DNA from: an uncultured Bacteroidales bacterium
GTDB taxonomy: Bacteria; Bacteroidota; Bacteroidia; Bacteroidales; Marinilabiliaceae
Direction of reading: 5' to 3'
Assembly (NCBI GenBank): GCA_934699135.1
Contig: CAKUVM010000056.1
Coordinates: forward strand, 1 to 9,315
DNA length: 9,315 bases
Every line of letters begins with the position of its first letter. Position 1 is the first letter of the stretch. A model generated the notes under the pieces. It saw nothing but the letters and a program-made list of their open reading frames with translations. It was not told where the DNA came from and ran no database searches. The translations under genes were made by a program, and so were the position numbers. Shown in pieces: positions 6,187 to 9,315 of this stretch.

Positions 6187-6612
6187 ATGCAGACAGCAGA
6201 AGAACAATGCGGGCGCGGCTTCCCCAAGGCGCAGAAGCTCTGCGGAGACAAGGCCATTGGGCAGCTCTTCGAAAGCGGCTCCTCGTTCTCGAAATTTCCC
6301 TTCAGGGTGGTGTATCTGCTCACGGACGAGAGGCGCGAGGGCGAAGCCCCGGTCAGGATGCTCGTGAGCGTGGGGAAAAAGAGGTTCAAGAGAGCCGTGA
6401 AGCGCAACAGGGTCAAGCGTCAGGCGCGCGAGGCGTGGCGACTCTCTAAAACCGCACTGGAGGAGGCTATGAGCCGCCGAGGGCCGAAGGCTGGAATCCG
6501 CGTCGCCCTCATATTCTGCGGCAACGAGTTGCCCGAGACGTCCGACGTGGCCAAAGCCGTGAGCCGCTCGGTGGAAAAGCTAGCCGTCTTGGCGCAGGAG
6601 GGGCGGCAATGA
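6187..6612 (+). CDS. rnpA: Ribonuclease P protein component
   Basis: RnpA is the small basic protein that binds the catalytic RNase P RNA and helps it recognise and cleave the 5' leader of precursor tRNAs. The product is 141 residues, within the upper family range. The central-cleft region PFRVVYLL (residues 38-45) is followed by the signature RNR segment KKRFKRAVKRNRVKRQARE (64-82), then a hydrophobic strand IRVALIFCG (104-112) and a terminal helix. The ATG at 6187 is chosen because it directly precedes the conserved fold; the open frame extends to 6037, but that stretch covers the promoter-like box and the inverted repeats and has no family similarity. The stop overlaps the yidD start (ATGA, 6609-6612). 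The usual upstream partner in many bacteria, rpmH, is absent; a divergent rex takes that place. Confidence 0.95.
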   Translation: MQTAEEQCGRGFPKAQKLCGDKAIGQLFESGSSFSKFPFRVVYLLTDERREGEAPVRMLVSVGKKRFKRAVKRNRVKRQAREAWRLSKTALEEAMSRRGPKAGIRVALIFCGNELPETSDVAKAVSRSVEKLAVLAQEGRQ

Positions 6613-6854
6613 GACGCGACTGGCGCAAAATGGCGCGAAACGCGGCCACGAGGATTCTCATCGCCCCCATACGTTTCTATCAGCTGTGCATATCGCCCCA
6701 CACCCCGCCATCGTGCAGGTTCACACCCACTTGCTCCAACTACGCCATCGAGGCCATCCGCAAGCACGGGCCGATAAAAGGGACGGCCCTGGCCGCGTGG
6801 CGAATATTGCGCTGCAACCCGTGGGGCGGGTCGGGCTACGACCCTGTGCCATAA
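6609..6854 (+). CDS. yidD: Membrane protein insertion efficiency factor YidD
   Basis: YidD is a small membrane-associated protein that assists insertion of inner-membrane proteins, probably near YidC and Sec. The 81-residue length is typical. An amphipathic basic N-terminus containing RILIAPIRFYQLCISP (15-30) is followed by the signature SCRFTPTCSNYA (35-46; C36, C42) and the C-terminal motif RCNPWGGSGYDPVP (68-81; C69). The start codon overlaps the rnpA stop by 4 bases, which indicates translational coupling. The rnpA-yidD pair is conserved widely; here yidC does not follow and recX comes next after 50 bases. Confidence 0.95.
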   Translation: MRRDWRKMARNAATRILIAPIRFYQLCISPHTPPSCRFTPTCSNYAIEAIRKHGPIKGTALAAWRILRCNPWGGSGYDPVP

Positions 6855-6904
6855 GAAGCGCACGCTAATGGCATCCCTCCCTCTAAAAAACAACTAGACC
6901 ACCA

Positions 6905-7420
6905 ATGACCACATTCGGGAGAAAACGGACAACCCCAATCACAGAAGAGCAGGCTCTGGAAAAACTGGCCACACTATGCTCCGCGGCGGAACACTGCCGG
7001 CAGGAGATGGTGGACAAATGCGCCGCCTGGGGGCTGCCGAACGACGCCGCGCAAAGAGTGGCCGACCGCCTGGAGGCCGACAAATTCATTGACGACAGCC
7101 GCTTCGCGCCGCTCTTTGTCCGAGACAAAGCCCGATTTGGAGGCTGGGGCCCGATAAAAGTCAGAATGGCACTGAAAGCGAAACGGGTGGATGACGATAT
7201 GGCCGATGAGGCAATAGACGCGTTCGACAAAGACGAGTGGCGCGCCATATTGCGCAACGCTCTAGAGCAAAAACTCAAGACAACGCGAAAAGACGACCCG
7301 CAAAAACTGCTGACCTCACTCATCCGCTTCGCGACCCAGCGAGGGTTCGACTACACTGCCACGCGCGACGCCCTGGACGAGATTTGGGCCGAGGCCGACA
7401 TGGGCGAGCTTGACCCATAG
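6905..7420 (+). CDS. recX: Regulatory protein RecX
   Basis: RecX binds RecA filaments and limits RecA recombinase and coprotease activity. This 171-residue protein is built from three-helix repeats. The clearest family segment is residues 56-100: LEADKFIDDSRFAPLFVRD, then GGWGPIKVRMALKAKRVDDD, matching the usual F-[IL]-[DN]-D-x-R-[FY]-A and G-P-x-K-[IV] patterns. The N-terminal repeat (13-55) carries the first helices, including AWGLP, and the C-terminal repeat ends with RFATQRGFDYTATRDALDE (141-159). The start at 6905 gives the expected N-terminus; there is little Shine-Dalgarno signal, as is usual in Bacteroidetes. It lies 50 bases after yidD and 27 bases before folC, so it is probably co-transcribed with them. 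RecA itself is not in the window. RecR, which loads RecA, is coded in the opposite block. Confidence 0.9.
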   Translation: MTTFGRKRTTPITEEQALEKLATLCSAAEHCRQEMVDKCAAWGLPNDAAQRVADRLEADKFIDDSRFAPLFVRDKARFGGWGPIKVRMALKAKRVDDDMADEAIDAFDKDEWRAILRNALEQKLKTTRKDDPQKLLTSLIRFATQRGFDYTATRDALDEIWAEADMGELDP

Positions 7421-7447
7421 TGCAAAAAGAAAAACAACAAGCACACA

Positions 7448-8749
7448 ATGACATACGAAAAGATCCTGGAAGACATATTCAATCGATTCCCTGTCTACCA
7501 GCAAGTGGGGGCCGTGGCCCTCAAGCCCGGCCTTGGCAACATCATAGCCATAGACGAGAGGCTCGGCCACCCCCACCGCAAGTTCAAGACCATCCATGTG
7601 GCCGGCACCAACGGCAAGGGCTCTGTGTCCCACACCTTGGCCGCCATACTCCAGAGCGCAGGATATGTGACCGGCCTTTTCACATCGCCCCACCTCGTTG
7701 ACTTCCGCGAACGAATCCGTGTGGACGGGTGCATGATTCCCAAAGATGAGGTCGTGGCCTTCATGGATCGTAACGACATGTTCCTCAACGCCCTCCATCC
7801 CTCATTTTTCGAGATCACCACGGCCATGGCGCTGGATTACTTCGAGCGCGTGGGCGTAGACGTGGCCGTCATCGAGGTAGGGCTGGGCGGCAGGCTAGAC
7901 AGCACCAACATCATCAGCCCAGATCTCTCCGTCATCACAAACATCGGGTTGGAGCACACCCAATATTTGGGAGACACTCTGGCCAAGATAGCCGCCGAGA
8001 AGGCTGGCATCATAAAGCCCGGCACCCCGGTGGTGGTAGGCGAGCGACACCCCGAGACCGACCCCGTGTTTGAGGCAAAGGCCAAAGAGTGCGGGGCGCC
8101 CATCACTTTTGCCGAAGACGTCATGAAACTGGTGAGCCATCGAGAGGAGCGGGGCATGATGGTGGCCGAGGTGGAACACGCGGGCCACCAGCCCAACAAG
8201 GAGAGGCGATTCTCGCTCACGGGACTGTGCCAGACGCACAACATCCTCACCGTCCTAGCAGCCGTGGAGGAGCTGAAGAAGGCGGACTACTACATCACAG
8301 AGCTAGACGTGAAAGAGGGGCTGGCGGACGTCCAGGGCCTCACGGGCCTCATGGGCCGATGGCAAAAAATAGCCTCACGGCCCGACGTGATCGTGGACAC
8401 CGGCCACAACGCACACGGCGTGCGCATCTTGGCCCAACAGCTCGAGGAGCAATTCTCGCGCTACCTGCACGTCCACGTGGTGTGGGGCATGAGCAATGAC
8501 AAGGAGCCGGAGAAAGTCTTGGCCCTGCTGCCTCGCGACGCGCGCTACTACTTTACCCAAGCGAACGTGAAGCGCGCCACGCCAGCCTCCGACCTCTACG
8601 AGATTGGGCAAAACATGGGTCTGAACTGCCACTTCTACCCCACCGTGGCGCAGGCTATGGACCGGGCCAGGAGATATGCCGAGCCTGGAGACCTCATTTT
8701 CGTTGGCGGGAGCAACTTCGTGGTGGCGGAGGTGCTGGGCGGCAAATAG
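7448..8749 (+). CDS. folC: Bifunctional dihydrofolate synthase / folylpolyglutamate synthase
   Basis: FolC is a Mur-ligase-like ATP-dependent enzyme. It adds glutamate to dihydropteroate, making dihydrofolate, and extends the gamma-glutamyl tail of folates. The 433-residue length is normal. The P-loop is VAGTNGKGSVSHTL (residues 51-64). TSPHLVDFRERI (79-90) is the conserved substrate loop. IEVGLGGRLDSTN (142-154) and ITNIGLEHTQYLG (163-175; H170 as metal ligand) are the central Mur-ligase motifs, followed by IAAEKAGIIKPG (181-192; the lysine is the expected carbamylated residue region). The C-terminal domain carries VDTGHNAHG, where many FolC proteins have DGAHNP; from memory, the DTGHN form occurs in Bacteroidetes. 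FolC is separated from recX by 27 bases. No other folate gene is in the window. Confidence 0.96.
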   Translation: MTYEKILEDIFNRFPVYQQVGAVALKPGLGNIIAIDERLGHPHRKFKTIHVAGTNGKGSVSHTLAAILQSAGYVTGLFTSPHLVDFRERIRVDGCMIPKDEVVAFMDRNDMFLNALHPSFFEITTAMALDYFERVGVDVAVIEVGLGGRLDSTNIISPDLSVITNIGLEHTQYLGDTLAKIAAEKAGIIKPGTPVVVGERHPETDPVFEAKAKECGAPITFAEDVMKLVSHREERGMMVAEVEHAGHQPNKERRFSLTGLCQTHNILTVLAAVEELKKADYYITELDVKEGLADVQGLTGLMGRWQKIASRPDVIVDTGHNAHGVRILAQQLEEQFSRYLHVHVVWGMSNDKEPEKVLALLPRDARYYFTQANVKRATPASDLYEIGQNMGLNCHFYPTVAQAMDRARRYAEPGDLIFVGGSNFVVAEVLGGK

Positions 8750-8886
8750 TCTGACACATCGCCAGCTTTAAGGCTATTACGAGTTAACCATTGTGGCACA
8801 ACGATATACACTATATTTAGTACGCAGCAGGCCGACAAAGAGAGAGAAAAAAATGACATCTCGTTGTAAAAAAGCGGCCGCAGGTA

Positions 8887-8916
8887 TTGACAAGAAAGAA
8901 AAAAGTCCTAATTTTG
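8887..8916 (+). promoter_or_regulatory. Bacteroidetes-type promoter of the tRNA-Val cluster
   Basis: TTG at 8887-8889 (reading TTGACA to 8892) is followed after 19 bases by TAATTTTG (8909-8916), an exact TAnnTTTG match at proper spacing. Transcription should start near 8922-8925, giving a leader of about 35 bases before the first tRNA. It is the best promoter in the window and fits a stable-RNA operon. Confidence 0.75.
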
Positions 8917-8955
8917 CATCGCAATTCGGAACTAGAGTTGCAAGTTGGGACTTTT
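8901..8955. repeat. Imperfect inverted repeat overlapping the tRNA promoter
   Basis: AAAAGTCC (8901-8908) and GGACTTTT (8948-8955) are perfect 8-base complements. Further in, TTGCA (8914-8918) pairs with TGCAA (8939-8943), and most of the bases between also pair if G-T is allowed. The -7 element lies in the left arm and the start site falls between the arms, so the dyad spans promoter and leader. Confidence 0.55.
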
Positions 8956-8958
8956 AAC

Positions 8959-9033
8959 GGGTGCTTAGCTCAGCTGGTTCAGAGCGTCTGCCCTACAAGC
9001 AGAGGGTCGGGGGTTCGAATCCCTCAGCACCCA
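8959..9033 (+). tRNA. tRNA-Val(UAC) with C33, copy 1
   Basis: A 75-base gene folding as a complete cloverleaf. Acceptor GGGTGCT pairs with AGCACCC (7 bp) with discriminator A. The D arm is GCTC/GAGC. The anticodon stem is TCTGC/GCAGA, with loop CCTACAA and anticodon TAC (reads GUA, and probably other GUN codons). The T stem GGGGG/CCCTC (one G-T) encloses the loop TTCGAAT. CCA is not encoded. The loop has C rather than T at position 33, which is unusual. It is identical over its full length to the copy at 9240-9314. Confidence 0.95.
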
Positions 9034-9126
9034 CTTTCAGTGAAGGTCTCCGAATGGTGATTATTTCTTGATTATGCTTGCCACAGCCCGTTGGTAAACG
9101 AGGGTGGCGCAAGAGGCGACGCAAAT

Positions 9127-9201
9127 GGGCATTTAGCTCAGCTGGTTCAGAGCATTTGTCTGACAGACAAAGGGTCAGCGGTTCGAATCCGTTAATGCCC
9201 A
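9127..9201 (+). tRNA. tRNA-Val(GAC)
   Basis: A 75-base cloverleaf. Acceptor GGGCATT pairs with AATGCCC, with discriminator A. The D arm GCTC/GAGC is identical to that of the flanking Val genes. The anticodon stem is TTTGT/ACAAA, with loop CTGACAG and anticodon GAC (reads GUC and GUU). The T loop is TTCGAAT. Position 33 is the normal T. CCA is not encoded. It lies 93 bases after the first Val(UAC) gene and 38 bases before the second, probably on one transcript. Confidence 0.95.
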
Positions 9202-9239
9202 CTCACAAAGCCGCACTCTTGTGTAGGCAAGCGACCCTC

Positions 9240-9314
9240 GGGTGCTTAGCTCAGCTGGTTCAGAGCGTCTGCCCTACAAGCAGAGGGTCGGGGGTTCGAA
9301 TCCCTCAGCACCCA
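9240..9314 (+). tRNA. tRNA-Val(UAC) with C33, copy 2
   Basis: Identical in all 75 bases to the tRNA at 8959-9033, including the anticodon TAC and the C at position 33. The flanking bases differ between copies, apart from a C on either side, so the duplication is limited to the gene or the copies are kept alike by gene conversion. It ends one base before the right edge; further tRNAs may follow outside the window. Confidence 0.95.
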
Positions 9315-9315
9315 C

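Larger units (their letters stand above)
8750..8958. other. Intergenic region between folC and the tRNA cluster
   Basis: About 209 bases, visibly richer in A and T than the flanking genes. No good intrinsic terminator for folC is visible. It holds a short palindrome TTGTGGCACAA (8791-8801), a weaker promoter-like pair (TTG 8791-8793, 18 bases, TATATTTA 8812-8819), a 34-codon open frame (8853-8957), the strong promoter described separately, and an inverted repeat (8901-8955). Confidence 0.7.

Noticed and set aside
8873..8881. NotI-like GCGGCCGC as a cloning scar.
   Set aside because: In a GC-rich genome an 8-base site can occur by chance, and no vector or linker sequence surrounds it.
8993..9202. 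Minus-strand ORF of 69 residues containing GFEPLTLCL and VGAEGFEPPTLCL.
   Set aside because: This is the familiar false protein produced by reading tRNA genes on the opposite strand; it covers the two Val tRNAs exactly.

Overview
This window looks like chromosomal DNA from a GC-rich member of the Bacteroidales (Bacteroidota). Three things point there. Promoter-like sites match the Bacteroidetes -7 consensus TAnnTTTG rather than a sigma70 -10 box. The HAD protein resembles the Bacteroides BT0820 family. The tRNA genes do not encode CCA. I cannot name a family or genus. The content is almost entirely housekeeping; I see no transposase, integrase, phage gene, CRISPR array or toxin-antitoxin pair.

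Left block (about 1-5984, minus strand). Nine genes run leftward with short gaps or overlaps, so they look like one long transcription unit. In transcription order they are: rex (NADH/NAD+-sensing repressor), a secreted Thr/Val-rich protein of unknown function, a secreted coiled-coil protein of unknown function, bioD (dethiobiotin synthetase), a membrane-anchored calcineurin-like phosphoesterase, recR (recombinational repair), a four-helix membrane protein of unknown function, a small BT0820-like HAD phosphatase, and a family 2 glycosyltransferase cut off by the left edge. Redox sensing, cofactor synthesis, repair and envelope functions are mixed here.

Divergent intergenic region (5985-6186). 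It holds a -7-like box for rex on the minus strand, a -7-like box for rnpA on the plus strand, and two inverted repeats between them.

Right block (6187-8749, plus strand). rnpA (RNase P protein) overlaps yidD by 4 bases. recX and folC follow at short distances. The rpmH gene that often precedes rnpA in other bacteria is absent here.

tRNA block (8750-9315). A 209-base region holds a good Bacteroidetes-type promoter (TTG, 19 bases, TAATTTTG) inside an imperfect inverted repeat. Three valine tRNA genes follow in the order UAC, GAC, UAC. The two UAC genes are identical and carry C instead of the nearly universal U at position 33, just before the anticodon. This is the most unusual thing I can read directly from the window.
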